NCBI RefSeq assembly: GCF_017963645.1
Contig: NZ_JAGMWN010000004.1
Span: forward strand, 1-64,000
Length of the DNA stretch: 64,000 nucleotides
Source of the DNA: Marivibrio halodurans
Lineage (GTDB): Bacteria; Pseudomonadota; Alphaproteobacteria; UBA8366; Aestuariispiraceae
Direction: 5' to 3'
Within the stretch, counting starts at the first letter, position 1. Every line of letters begins with the position of its first letter. Of the stretch, positions 44,223-53,675 are shown piece after piece. Under the pieces are notes generated by a model that saw nothing but the letters and a program-made list of their open reading frames with translations, had not been told where the DNA came from and did not search any database. A program made the translations under genes and the position numbers.

Positions 44223-45851
44223 TCAGCCGTCGCGCGCCTGTTCGCGCAGGACGAACTTCTGCACCTTGCCGGTCGAGGTCTTCGGCAAGGCCCCGAAGAC
44301 GACCGTTCGCGGACATTTGAAGTGGGCTAGATTGTCCCGGCAGAAAGAGACGATCTCGGCCTCCGTCGCCTCTTCACCGTCCTTGAGGGTGACGAAGGCG
44401 CAGGGCGTCTCGCCCCATTTCTCGTCCGGCTTGGCGACGACGGCGGCTTCCAGCACCTTGGGATGGCGGTACAACACACTCTCGACCTCGATGGTGGAGA
44501 TGTTCTCGCCGCCGGAGATGATGATGTCCTTCGCCCGGTCCTTGAGCTCGATATAGCCGTCCTCGTGCCACACGCCGAGATCGCCGGAATGGTACCAGCC
44601 GCCGGCGAAGGCCTTATCCGTCGTGGGCTTGTTCTTCAGATAGCCGCGCATCACGACATTGCCGCGAAACAACACCTCGCCCATGGTCGTCCCGTCCTTG
44701 GGCACGGGCGTGCAGGTCTCGCCATCCGCGACGATCAAATCCTCCAGCACCGGATAGGCGACGCCCTGGCGCGCCTTCATCGCCGCGCGCTCGGCCGGCG
44801 CCAGCGCGTCCCACTCCTCATGCCAGTCGCAGACCACCGCCGGTCCATAGACCTCCGTCAGGCCATAGACATGGGTGATATGGAAGCCCTCCTCCTCCAT
44901 CCGTTGCAGAACGCTGGCGGGCGGCGGGGCCGCTGCGGTCATCACCTCCACCCTATGGGGCAGCGCGCGGCGTTCGCCCGGTTTCGCATTGATCACCATA
45001 TTGAGGACGATCGGCGCGCCGCAGAAATGCGTCACCTTTTCGTCCTCGATCGCGGCGAAGATATTGGCGGCGCTGACCTGTCGGAGGCAGATACTGGTTC
45101 CCCCCATCGCCGCCAATGTCCAGGGGAAGCACCAGCCGTTGCAATGGAACATCGGCAGGGTCCAGAGATACCGCGCGCCCGGCGGCAGGCTCCATGTCAT
45201 GACATTGCCGACCGCCAGCAGATAGGCGCCCCGGCTGTGATAAACGACGCCCTTCGGATCGCCCGTCGTGCCGGACGTATAGCTGAGAGTCACCGCCTGC
45301 CATTCGTCGGCCGGCAAATCGTACGCATACGCCGGGTCGCCCCCGGCGATGAAATCCTCGTATTCGACGGCGCCCAGGCGCTCACCCCCCGGGCCTTCCG
45401 GATCGTCGATATCGACCACCAGGATATCGCGGTCGGCCTTCGCCAGGGCCGCGCGCATTACCGGCGCGTATTCCGTGTCGGTCAGGAGAACGTCGGCCTC
45501 CCCATGTTCCAGGATGAAGGCCACCGTCGCCGCGTCGAGGCGGGTGTTGATCGCGTTCAGCACCCCGCCGGTCATCAAGACGCCGAAATGCGCCTCGTAG
45601 AGCGCCGGGATATTCGGTGCCATGACCGCGACCGTGTCGCCGCGCCCGACGCCCCGCGCCGCCAGAGCGGAGGCGAGGCGCCGGCAACGCGCATGGGTCT
45701 CCGCCCAGGTGAACCGCCGATGCCCATGGACCACCGACTCGCGGTCGGGATGCACCTGCGCGGTTCGCCGGATGAAGCTGAGCGGGCTCAGCGGTGTGTA
45801 GTTGGCGGCGTTCCGGTCGAGCCCGACCTCATAGATCCCATCCGTGGACAT
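44223..45851 (-). CDS. Acyl-CoA synthetase (AMP-binding; DmdB/medium-chain type)
   Basis: 542 residues. Start pattern LDRNAANYTPLSPLSFIRRT is typical of the group holding DmdB (methylmercaptopropionyl-CoA ligase), plant AAE enzymes and medium-chain ligases. Motifs: SYTSGTTGDPKGVVY (ATP/AMP P-loop), HVYGLTEVYGP, GWYHSGDLGVWHEDGYIELKD in pieces HSGDLG and GYIELKDR, and the catalytic Lys in PKTSTGKVQKF. It makes acyl-CoA from a free acid with ATP. With the DmdA-like gene at 30 kb a role in DMSP-derived acids is possible, but the two are not linked. Its stop lies beside repeat copy A. Confidence 0.85.
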   Translation of the reverse strand: MSTDGIYEVGLDRNAANYTPLSPLSFIRRTAQVHPDRESVVHGHRRFTWAETHARCRRLASALAARGVGRGDTVAVMAPNIPALYEAHFGVLMTGGVLNAINTRLDAATVAFILEHGEADVLLTDTEYAPVMRAALAKADRDILVVDIDDPEGPGGERLGAVEYEDFIAGGDPAYAYDLPADEWQAVTLSYTSGTTGDPKGVVYHSRGAYLLAVGNVMTWSLPPGARYLWTLPMFHCNGWCFPWTLAAMGGTSICLRQVSAANIFAAIEDEKVTHFCGAPIVLNMVINAKPGERRALPHRVEVMTAAAPPPASVLQRMEEEGFHITHVYGLTEVYGPAVVCDWHEEWDALAPAERAAMKARQGVAYPVLEDLIVADGETCTPVPKDGTTMGEVLFRGNVVMRGYLKNKPTTDKAFAGGWYHSGDLGVWHEDGYIELKDRAKDIIISGGENISTIEVESVLYRHPKVLEAAVVAKPDEKWGETPCAFVTLKDGEEATEAEIVSFCRDNLAHFKCPRTVVFGALPKTSTGKVQKFVLREQARDG

Positions 45852-45902
45852 CGGCGCATCCTCCTCTATCCTTGGTGACCGCCGACCGGCGGAGCCCGCA
45901 CC

Positions 45903-46892
45903 CTAGACGGTCAGCATGATCTTGCCGATATGGGCGGAACTTTCCATCAGCGCGTGCGCCTCCGCCGCCTTCGCGAGCGGGAAGGTCTCGTGAATCAAGG
46001 GCTTCACCTTACCCGAGTCGAGAAGCGGCCAGACATGCGCCTTGAGCTCACCCGCGATCGACTCCTTCTCCCGGATCGTCTGCGGCCGCAAGGTCGATCC
46101 CATGACGGACAGCCGCTTGGCGAGGACCGGCACGAAATTGACTTCCGCCGTCGACCCACCCAGGAAGGCGATGAAGCAATATCGACCGTCGCGCCGCAGC
46201 AGGTCGAGGCCCTTCTGGATATAGCCGTCGCCGACCATGTCGAGGATGACGTCCAGGCCCTCCGTCTCCCCCTTGATGACGGCGGCCCAATCCTCCTGCT
46301 TGTAGTCGATGCCGCGATCCGCGCCCATCTCCGTGCAGACGGCGAGCTTATCGGCGGACCCGGCGGTGGTGAATACCGTGGCCCCGAAGCTCTTGGCGAG
46401 TTGGATCGCGGTCAATCCGATGCCGCTGGAGCCACCATGGACCAGGAAATTCTCCCCGGCCTTCAGCCGGCCGCGCATGAAGACATTGTACCAGACGGTA
46501 TAGAAATTCTCCGGCAGGGCGGCCGCCTGGACCAGGTCGTAGCCCTTGGGGATCGGCAGGCAATGCCCGGCCGGGGCCGTGCAATATTCGGCATAGCCGC
46601 CGCCCGGCGTCAGGGCGCAAACGCGCGCGCCCACTTGCAGGCCGCTCGCGCCCTCGCCCAGCGCCACGACCTCGCCCGCGACCTCCAGCCCGGGCAACGG
46701 GCTGGCGTCCGGAGGAGGCGGATAGGCACCGGCACGCTGCATGCAGTCCGGCCGATTGACGCCCGCCGCCTCGACCCGGATCAACACCTCGCCCGGCTTG
46801 AGGGTGGGCAGTGCCGTCTCGATCGGCTTCAGAACCTCCGGGCCGCCCGGCGCGGAAATCTCGACGGCGTTCATCTTCTCGGGCAGGGGCAT
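45903..46892 (-). CDS. NAD(P)H-quinone oxidoreductase, PIG3/QOR type
   Basis: 329 residues of the medium-chain dehydrogenase family without the zinc ligands. Visible blocks: MPLPEKMNAVEISAPGGPEV, RVEAAGVNRPDCMQRAG, PGLEVAGEVVALGEGA and the nucleotide-binding site VHGGSSGIGLTAIQLAKSFG. The end HIGKIMLTV is typical of PIG3-like quinone oxidoreductases. They reduce quinones or alpha,beta-unsaturated carbonyls with NADPH. Its gene follows the acyl-CoA synthetase promoter region and is separated from it by 51 nt. Confidence 0.88.
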   Translation of the reverse strand: MPLPEKMNAVEISAPGGPEVLKPIETALPTLKPGEVLIRVEAAGVNRPDCMQRAGAYPPPPDASPLPGLEVAGEVVALGEGASGLQVGARVCALTPGGGYAEYCTAPAGHCLPIPKGYDLVQAAALPENFYTVWYNVFMRGRLKAGENFLVHGGSSGIGLTAIQLAKSFGATVFTTAGSADKLAVCTEMGADRGIDYKQEDWAAVIKGETEGLDVILDMVGDGYIQKGLDLLRRDGRYCFIAFLGGSTAEVNFVPVLAKRLSVMGSTLRPQTIREKESIAGELKAHVWPLLDSGKVKPLIHETFPLAKAAEAHALMESSAHIGKIMLTV

Positions 46893-47011
46893 GGCGTCCT
46901 CGTTGAGTTTTTGGTTGGCTGTTCGGCCTGCATATAAGAATCTGCGGGGCGTCGAGACAAGCGGTCCGACAATCGAACCGAATGCGACACGCGGTAAGCG
47001 GGAGCAGACCG

Positions 47012-47200
47012 ATGGCGATCTTCGATGACGACGAGCCTCCGAAGCCCAAGGGCCTCGTGCCGAAGGATCTCGACGCGATGTCGATCGAGGCGCTGGACGA
47101 ATATATCGCCGAATTACAGGCGGAGATCGAACGGGTGAAGACCAAGATCGCCGCCAAGCGGGATGCGCGCGGCGCGGCCGAAGGATTCTTCAAGGGCTGA
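47012..47200 (+). CDS. DUF1192 family small protein
   Basis: 62 residues matching DUF1192: MAIFDDDEPPKPKG, LDAMSIEALDEYIAELQAEI and ERVKTKIAAKRDARGAAEGF. The middle is a short coiled coil. The function is unknown; the family is nearly confined to alphaproteobacteria. ATG 47012 has GGGAGCAG upstream. It is divergent from the quinone oxidoreductase gene. Confidence 0.9.
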   Translation: MAIFDDDEPPKPKGLVPKDLDAMSIEALDEYIAELQAEIERVKTKIAAKRDARGAAEGFFKG

Positions 47201-47245
47201 ACGCCGCACCGGAATGCGGATTACTGGGAAACGAGGGAGAGAAGT

Positions 47246-48289
47246 ATGAGCGATACGAACCATGCCTGGGTTCTGGCCAGCCATCCGGACGGGATGCCGG
47301 CCAAGAGCGACTGGCGGATGGAGGAAACACCGCGCCCCACAGCCGGCGATGGTCAGGTCCTGGCGCGCGCGATCTATCTGTCGGTCGATCCCTATATGCG
47401 CGGGCGGATATCCAAGGCCGCCAACTATGCCGCCGGCGTCGGCATCGGTGATGTCATGCAGGGCGGCGCCGTCGCGGAAATCGTGGAGAGCAACCATCCC
47501 GACTGGAAGGCCGGGGATATCGTCGAGACCATGGGATTCGGTTGGCAGCAATGGGCCGTGCTCGACCCCGCGACGCAAGGCGCGAACGGGCTGCGCCGGG
47601 TCGCCCCATCGCTGGGACCGATCCACGCCTATCTCAGCTACCTCGGCATGCCGGGCGTGACCGCCTGGATCTCTATGGAGCAAATCGGCAAGCTGGCGGA
47701 AGGCCAGACGGTGCTGGTTTCCGCCGCTTCCGGGGCGGTCGGCCAGGTCGTCGGTCAGATCGCCAAGGACAAGGGCGCGCGCGCCGTCGCGATCGCCAGC
47801 ACCAAGGAGAAGCTGGACTGGTGCCGGGATATCGGCTTCGACGCCGGCATCAATTACCGCGAGCGGGCCGGCGACCTGCCCGACGCGGTCAAGGAAGCCT
47901 GCCCGGACGGCGTGGATATCTATTTCGACAATACCGGAGGGCCCATCCATGACGCAGCGATGAAGAATCTGGCGCTCAATGCGCGGATCATCATCTGCGG
48001 CATGGTCTCGAAGGCCGATGCCTTCGACGAACCGGACATCGGCGAGCGGCCCATGCGCCGTCTTCTCGTCGCCCGCGCGCGGATGGAAGGCTTCCTCATC
48101 TTCGATCACATGGACCTCTGGGACGAGGCGCGCCGGGCCCTGGCGACCATGGCGGCCGACGGGCGCCTCAAGTTCCGTACCGACACGTTGGACGGTATCG
48201 AACAAATGCCCCAGGCCTTCATCAACCTGCTGACCAGCCAGAACTTCGGCAAGCAGGTCGTACGCGTCTCCGACGATCCGACGGCATGA
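47246..48289 (+). CDS. NADP-dependent oxidoreductase, CurA/leukotriene-reductase type
   Basis: 347 residues, medium-chain reductase without zinc ligands. YLSVDPYMRGRIS, GDVMQGGAVAEIVES and VLVSAASGAVGQVVGQIAKD are signatures of the curcumin/prostaglandin reductase branch (YncB/CurA). It reduces activated double bonds with NADPH. GAGGGAGAG precedes ATG 47246. It is followed by a strong GC hairpin and then 3-hydroxybutyrate dehydrogenase, about 120 nt away. Confidence 0.9.
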   Translation: MSDTNHAWVLASHPDGMPAKSDWRMEETPRPTAGDGQVLARAIYLSVDPYMRGRISKAANYAAGVGIGDVMQGGAVAEIVESNHPDWKAGDIVETMGFGWQQWAVLDPATQGANGLRRVAPSLGPIHAYLSYLGMPGVTAWISMEQIGKLAEGQTVLVSAASGAVGQVVGQIAKDKGARAVAIASTKEKLDWCRDIGFDAGINYRERAGDLPDAVKEACPDGVDIYFDNTGGPIHDAAMKNLALNARIIICGMVSKADAFDEPDIGERPMRRLLVARARMEGFLIFDHMDLWDEARRALATMAADGRLKFRTDTLDGIEQMPQAFINLLTSQNFGKQVVRVSDDPTA

Positions 48290-48293
48290 ACGA

Positions 48294-48330
48294 TGCCGCG
48301 CCGCGGGTCTTGACGGTCCGCGGCGCGGCA
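48294..48330 (+). terminator. Perfect GC hairpin after the CurA-like gene
   Basis: Thirteen base pairs, from T48294/A48330 inward: GCCGCGCCGCGG (48295-48306) with CCGCGGCGCGGC (48318-48329), loop of 11 nt. It starts a few bases after the CurA-like stop (48289). There is no U-run, so a Rho-independent terminator role is uncertain; it may protect the 3' end. Confidence 0.55.
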
Positions 48331-48411
48331 CCGACCTAAAGGGGGTATGTTGCGGCGCGGCATGAAGGCATGACGCGCGGGTTTCCGCGAACCACGGAGG
48401 AGAAGGACGAC

Positions 48412-49209
48412 ATGCCGACAGGCAAGACGCTCGACGGCAAGGCGGCGCTCGTCACCGGATCGACCAGCGGTATCGGCCTCGCCATGGCGCGTGCGCTGGC
48501 GATGGAGGGCTGTTCGGTCATGTTGAACGGCCTCGGCGACGCGGCCGAGATCGAGAAGACCCGGGCCGCGTTGGAGCGCGAGAGCGGCAGTGCCGTAAAA
48601 TTCCACGGCGCCGACATGACCAAGCCGGAGGAAATTCGCGACGCGGTGGCGGAAACGGCCAAGGCCTTCGGCGGCTTGCATATCCTGGTCAATAACGCGG
48701 GCATCCAGCATACCGCGCCGATCGACGATTTCCCGGAAGGCAAGTGGGACGCGATCATCGCGATCAACCTATCCGCCGCCTTCCACAGCACGAAGGCCGC
48801 CCTTCCCCACATGCGCGAGGCCGGTTGGGGCCGGATCGTCAACACCGCCTCCGCCCACGGCTTGGTCGCCAGCGTCAACAAAGCCGCCTATGTCGCCGCC
48901 AAGCACGGCATCATGGGGCTGACCAAGGTCACCGCCCTGGAAACGGCGGAGGAGCCGATTACCTGCAACACGATCAATCCGGGCTGGGTGCGCACGCCGC
49001 TGGTCGAGGCGCAGATCGAGGCCCGCGCGAAGGAGAATGGCACCTCGGTGGAGGAAGAAGCGCTAAAGCTTCTCTCCGAAAAGCAGCCATCCAAGAAATT
49101 CACGACGCCGGAGCAGTTGGGCGGCGTGCTCGTCTTCCTTTGCTCGGACGCGGCGGAGCAAATAACCGGCGTGCCGATCACCGCCGATGGCGGATGGACG
49201 GCGCAATAG
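48412..49209 (+). CDS. bdhA: 3-hydroxybutyrate dehydrogenase (SDR)
   Basis: 265 residues. SDR cofactor motif TGSTSGIG, NNAG at about residue 97, catalytic Ser in NTASAHGLVAS and the YVAAKHG Tyr/Lys pair. The C-terminal part reads ALETAEEPITCNTINPGWVR, SEKQPSKKFTTPEQLG and GVPITADGGWTAQ, matching D-3-hydroxybutyrate dehydrogenases. It interconverts 3-hydroxybutyrate and acetoacetate in polyhydroxybutyrate/ketone turnover. ATG 48412 is chosen for GGAGGAGAAGGA upstream. Confidence 0.9.
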   Translation: MPTGKTLDGKAALVTGSTSGIGLAMARALAMEGCSVMLNGLGDAAEIEKTRAALERESGSAVKFHGADMTKPEEIRDAVAETAKAFGGLHILVNNAGIQHTAPIDDFPEGKWDAIIAINLSAAFHSTKAALPHMREAGWGRIVNTASAHGLVASVNKAAYVAAKHGIMGLTKVTALETAEEPITCNTINPGWVRTPLVEAQIEARAKENGTSVEEEALKLLSEKQPSKKFTTPEQLGGVLVFLCSDAAEQITGVPITADGGWTAQ

Positions 49210-49242
49210 CATGAAAAAGCGCGTGGCGAGAATTTTTCGCCA

Positions 49243-49272
49243 TTAACGCTTCCTTTACGACTTTCGTACTAG
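49243..49272 (+). promoter_or_regulatory. Candidate promoter of the small RNA at 49.3 kb
   Basis: TTAACG (49243-49248), an 18-bp spacer and TACTAG (49267-49272). Just downstream is the palindrome TTGACAGTGTCAA, which could be an operator near the start. Confidence 0.4.
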
Positions 49273-49278
49273 TTTGAC

Positions 49279-49388
49279 AGTGTCAAGTGACCCCGCCCCC
49301 CAGGCGGGTTACCGCGGATACCCCTCCCGCGGATGGCACTCTGACCCCCTGTTCAACTTCGAGCCGCCTCGCGCGGCTCGTTTTTTTT
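49279..49388 (+). ncRNA. Candidate terminated small RNA
   Basis: About 110 nt in the gap between bdhA and the 180-bp element. It would fold as CCCGCC/GGCGGG with a C-rich loop, then CCGCGG/CCGCGG around ATACCCCTC, then the terminator at 49360. Both loops expose C-rich runs (CCCCCA, CCCCTC) complementary to Shine-Dalgarno sequences, as in known alphaproteobacterial small RNAs with anti-SD loops. There is no reading frame of note. No known RNA family is recognised. Confidence 0.45.
49360..49388 (+). terminator. Rho-independent terminator
   Basis: CGAGCCGC (49360-49367) pairs with GCGGCTCG (49373-49380) around a 5-nt loop and is followed by eight T (49381-49388). It is by far the best intrinsic terminator in the window. 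It lies 150 nt past the bdhA stop, so it is better assigned to the small RNA than to bdhA. Confidence 0.85.
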
Positions 49389-49418
49389 GAAGGGCCGACA
49401 AAAGGACGTATCGCCCTT

Positions 49419-49598
49419 ATACCAAATCTTGTTGATCATGCCCCATGGGGATCGCGTTCGGCTTTGGTCGGGTAGGAAGGCCGGCGCGGGCGATGCGGGC
49501 GATGCGGGGCATCGTCAAGCCGCGCTGACGCCCTCCGAGGGAAGCCGAACGCGACCCGAAGGGCGGCCCCATGGGTCGTGATCAACAAGATTTGGTAT
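49419..49598. repeat. 180-bp palindromic repeat element, copy B
   Basis: Perfect 20-bp terminal inverted repeats: ATACCAAATCTTGTTGATCA (49419-49438) and its reverse complement at 49579-49598. The arms stay complementary further in (CCCATGGGG, TCGCGTTCGGCTT), with a 12-base insertion in the right arm. The length equals that of copy A exactly. Its last base is the first base of the azlD stop codon (TAA on the minus strand, 49600-49598). Confidence 0.85.
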
Positions 49599-49906
49599 TA
49601 TCCGAGCATCCCGGTCCAGCCCGCCGCCACCGCGAGTCCGGCGACCATCGCCGCGACAGGGCTTCGGGTCACCAACATGACGACCGCGGAAACCGCGACC
49701 GCCGCGACCTCGCGCGGGCCGCGCTGGGCCAGCCCGGCGGCGACCAGGGCGGCGATAACGGACACCGCCACGCCGTCCAGGAACCGCTCGACCCAACCGG
49801 TGATGGGCACCGCGCGCATGATGAAGGGACCGCAGAGGCGGCTCGCCAGCGTCACGCCCGCGATGAGCAGAATAATACCCCAGACCTGGAACTCTCCACC
49901 GCTCAT
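49598..49906 (-). CDS. azlD: AzlD-like small subunit of branched-chain amino acid exporter
   Basis: 102 residues, about three or four membrane helices (VWGIILLIAGVTLASRLCGP, VERFLDGVAVSVIAALVAAG, VAAVAVSAVVMLVTRSPVAA). It matches the AzlD family. It overlaps azlC by ATGA and works with it in exporting branched-chain amino acids or analogues. Its stop codon is formed at the edge of repeat copy B, so the element may supply the 3' end signals. Confidence 0.85.
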   Translation of the reverse strand: MSGGEFQVWGIILLIAGVTLASRLCGPFIMRAVPITGWVERFLDGVAVSVIAALVAAGLAQRGPREVAAVAVSAVVMLVTRSPVAAMVAGLAVAAGWTGMLG

Positions 49907-50649
49907 CGGGTACGTCCTGCGATATCGCGCCCACCGGACACCGCCATCACGACGCCACCGACCAGGGCCGCGACCAGGATATCCCAGCCCTGCGGCAGAT
50001 GTCCCTGCAGCAAGACCGCGGCGGCACAGGAAAGCGCGACCGGGGCCCAATAGCGGCTGGCCTTCGCCTGCCCCGCGACCAGGGCCGTGAAGAAACACAA
50101 CATCACGACATCGACACCATAGGCGTCGAGGGACCCCAGCGCCTTGCCGCCCAACACACCGATCGCGGTTCCCAATGTCCACATCGCCCACAAAGCGAGG
50201 CCACCCCCCAACAGCCGCCCCATATCGCGCTTTCCGTTCAGGAAGGCCGCATAACTGTCGGCGAAATTCGGATCGGTCATGAAGAGCAGGGTCAGCATCC
50301 GGCGCCCCGGCGGCAGCGCGTTGATCCAAGGGGAGAGGACCGCCCCCATCACGACATGTCGCGCATTGACCGCGAGCGCGACGAGCGCCAGGGACAGGAA
50401 TGGAACCGACGGGGAGAGAAAATCCAGGCTGGCGAACTGAGCGACCCCGGAGAAGGCCAGCAAGCTCATCCAGATCGCCTGTTCGGGCGTCATGCCATGC
50501 TCCGCCGCCGTCACACCGAAGGATACACCGAAAGGCACGACGAAAAGCGCCACGGGCAGAAGCCCGCGCGCGCCCCGCAACACGCCGCCGCCGGTCAATG
50601 TCACGCCATTGGCGAACGTCGCCCCCGCCTCTGTCTGGAAGTCCTTCAT
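49903..50649 (-). CDS. azlC: AzlC-like branched-chain amino acid exporter, large subunit
   Basis: 248 residues from ATG 50649; a TTG at 50685 is less likely. Membrane protein of the AzlC family: PVALFVVPFGVSFGVTAAEHG, FSGVAQFASLDFL, VALAVNARHVVMGAVLSPWI, FMTDPNFADSYA. A promoter, TTGACA-17-TCTAAC, ends 7 nt before the ATG, so the mRNA would have almost no leader. The operon azlCD is divergent from the CGNR regulator. Confidence 0.88.
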   Translation of the reverse strand: MKDFQTEAGATFANGVTLTGGGVLRGARGLLPVALFVVPFGVSFGVTAAEHGMTPEQAIWMSLLAFSGVAQFASLDFLSPSVPFLSLALVALAVNARHVVMGAVLSPWINALPPGRRMLTLLFMTDPNFADSYAAFLNGKRDMGRLLGGGLALWAMWTLGTAIGVLGGKALGSLDAYGVDVVMLCFFTALVAGQAKASRYWAPVALSCAAAVLLQGHLPQGWDILVAALVGGVVMAVSGGRDIAGRTR

Positions 50650-50656
50650 GGAAGGG

Positions 50657-50699
50657 GTTAGACCGTGCGCCCCCTTGCCTGTCAACCACTATAACGGTT
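50657..50699. promoter_or_regulatory. azlC / CGNR divergent promoter with putative operator
   Basis: Minus strand: TTGACA (50685 to 50680), 17 bp, TCTAAC (50662 to 50657), serving azlC. Plus strand: TATAAC (50690-50695) serving the CGNR gene. The inverted repeat AACC-N8-GGTT (50684-50699) covers both the azlC -35 and the regulator's -10, a natural operator for autoregulation and control of azlCD. Confidence 0.55.
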
Positions 50700-50709
50700 A
50701 GGTTGAGGA

Positions 50710-51258
50710 ATGACCTATGCGACCGGACATCCGGTGCGCGCCGTGGGCGGGCGCCTCATTCTGGACTTCGTCAACACGGCCGATTGGACCGCGTCGGGCA
50801 CGATCGCGCATGAGAAGATCGAGAGCACGGACGACCTTGCCGTCTGGTTGCGCGCCCTGGGGCTTGGCGAGGCGCGCCCATCCACCTCCCTCCCCGAATT
50901 GATTCGCGCCCGCTTTCTGTTTCGCCAAGCCCTGACGACGGGCCGGATTTCCGGCGATCTCGGCGATCTGCTGACGCGAAGCCGCGCGCCCTGCGCCGTT
51001 TCGGGCGGCGACCTGCATCGGCAGGCGTCGCGGCGCCCGTTGCTCGATCTGTTCGCCGCTTCCTTCCTGTCCATCGGCGCCGACGCGCGGGAAACGGCAC
51101 GTCTCAAGATTTGCCCCGGACGGGATTGCGGCTGGCTTTTCATCGATGAAACCCGCAATGCCCGGCGCAAATGGTGCGCCATGGAAACCTGCGGGAACCG
51201 AGCGAAGGCGACGCGCCATTACGATCAGCACCGCAAGACCCGATCAGCGCCTGCCTGA
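50710..51258 (+). CDS. CGNR zinc-finger (ABATE domain) transcriptional regulator
   Basis: 182 residues. The N-terminal ABATE/DUF1470 domain (LILDFVNTADWTAS) senses a small ligand. The C-terminal zinc finger is LKICPGRDCGWLFIDETRN then RKWCAMETCGNRAKATRHY, with the family CGNR motif; this part binds DNA. Its divergent position and the shared AACC/GGTT operator make it the likely regulator of azlCD. ATG 50710 lies about 8 nt after the predicted transcript start, with GAGGA immediately before it. Confidence 0.88.
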   Translation: MTYATGHPVRAVGGRLILDFVNTADWTASGTIAHEKIESTDDLAVWLRALGLGEARPSTSLPELIRARFLFRQALTTGRISGDLGDLLTRSRAPCAVSGGDLHRQASRRPLLDLFAASFLSIGADARETARLKICPGRDCGWLFIDETRNARRKWCAMETCGNRAKATRHYDQHRKTRSAPA

Positions 51259-51499
51259 TCAGCCCTGAAGGAGTACGGGGGGTAAGCGCCGGCCCACGCA
51301 AGCGAAGCGAGTTGACGCCTCCCCGACCGCTCGCTATCGTTCCCGCTGTCAACGCAAGTTGGACAGGGGGAACAGGGAACCGGGGCGAACTCGGTCTCGA
51401 ATTCCGACAGGGTCGCCGGTGAGCGCGAGAGAGCGCTTCGGCGGCCCTGTTCGTTTGGCCCCCATGTTTCGGCCGTAATTCGAGAAGGCGCCCCACGCC

Positions 51500-52852
<1,353 letters not shown>

Positions 52853-52856
52853 GCGC

Positions 52857-53675
52857 ATGATCATCGACATCGACGGCCGCCCCGTCTTCGCCAACACCGG
52901 TGGGCGCGATATCGACCCGTCGGCACCCGTCGCGCTGTTCGTTCACGGGGCCGGCGGCGATCATTCGGTCTGGGGACTGCAGACCCGCTATATCGCCCAT
53001 CACGGGGCGGGCGTACTGGCCCTGGACCTGCCCGGCCACGGTCGGACGCCGGGGCCCGCCTTGACGAACATCCCCGCGCTTGCCGAATTCCTGGAGGCCG
53101 CGATCGACAGGGCCGGGCTGGTGCAACCGGTCCTGGTCGGCCATTCGATGGGCGCGCTTTCCTGTCTGGAGGCGGCGGGACGGCTCGGCGATCGGTTGAA
53201 GGGACTGGCATTGTGCGGCGTCGCGGCGGAAATGCCGGTGCATCCCGCCCTGCTCAAGGCCGCGGCCGAGGACACGCCGGCGGCCGCGCGCATGATCGCC
53301 AGTTGGGGCCATGGCGGCCCGGCCCATATCGGCGGCAATCCGGCGCATGGGATTTCCGCCCTGATGACCGGAATCCGGTTAATCGAGCGGACGCCGGGCG
53401 AGGTTCTGCATGCCGACCTGAAGGCCTGCGCCGATTATGCCGGGGCGCTGGCGGCGGCGGCGAAGGTCGCCTGCCCCACCGCCTTGATCCTGGGGAAGCA
53501 GGATCGGATGACCCCGGCCAAGGCCGCCCGCCCCCTCGCCCAGGCGATCGCGGGGGCGCAGACGGTGATCCTGCCCGCCAGCGGCCATATGATGATGGTC
53601 GAGGACCCGAACGGCGTGCGCGCGGCGCTGGTGGATCTTCTGACACGTATCGGCGCCGGGACGCGCGCGGCATGA
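52857..53675 (+). CDS. Alpha/beta-fold hydrolase
   Basis: 272 residues. Oxyanion-hole motif VHGAGGDHSVW, nucleophile elbow VGHSMGALS (Ser), acid and His near the end in QDRMTPAK and SGHMMMVED. This is an esterase/lactonase-like protein without a signal peptide, substrate unknown. It starts 4 nt after the MetY-like stop and overlaps the thioesterase by ATGA, so the three genes form one unit. Confidence 0.88.
   Translation: MIIDIDGRPVFANTGGRDIDPSAPVALFVHGAGGDHSVWGLQTRYIAHHGAGVLALDLPGHGRTPGPALTNIPALAEFLEAAIDRAGLVQPVLVGHSMGALSCLEAAGRLGDRLKGLALCGVAAEMPVHPALLKAAAEDTPAAARMIASWGHGGPAHIGGNPAHGISALMTGIRLIERTPGEVLHADLKACADYAGALAAAAKVACPTALILGKQDRMTPAKAARPLAQAIAGAQTVILPASGHMMMVEDPNGVRAALVDLLTRIGAGTRAA

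Noticed and set aside
51259-51499. SAM or SAH riboswitch before the MetY-like gene
   Set aside because: Methionine genes in alphaproteobacteria often have one, but I could not find the conserved core sequences here.
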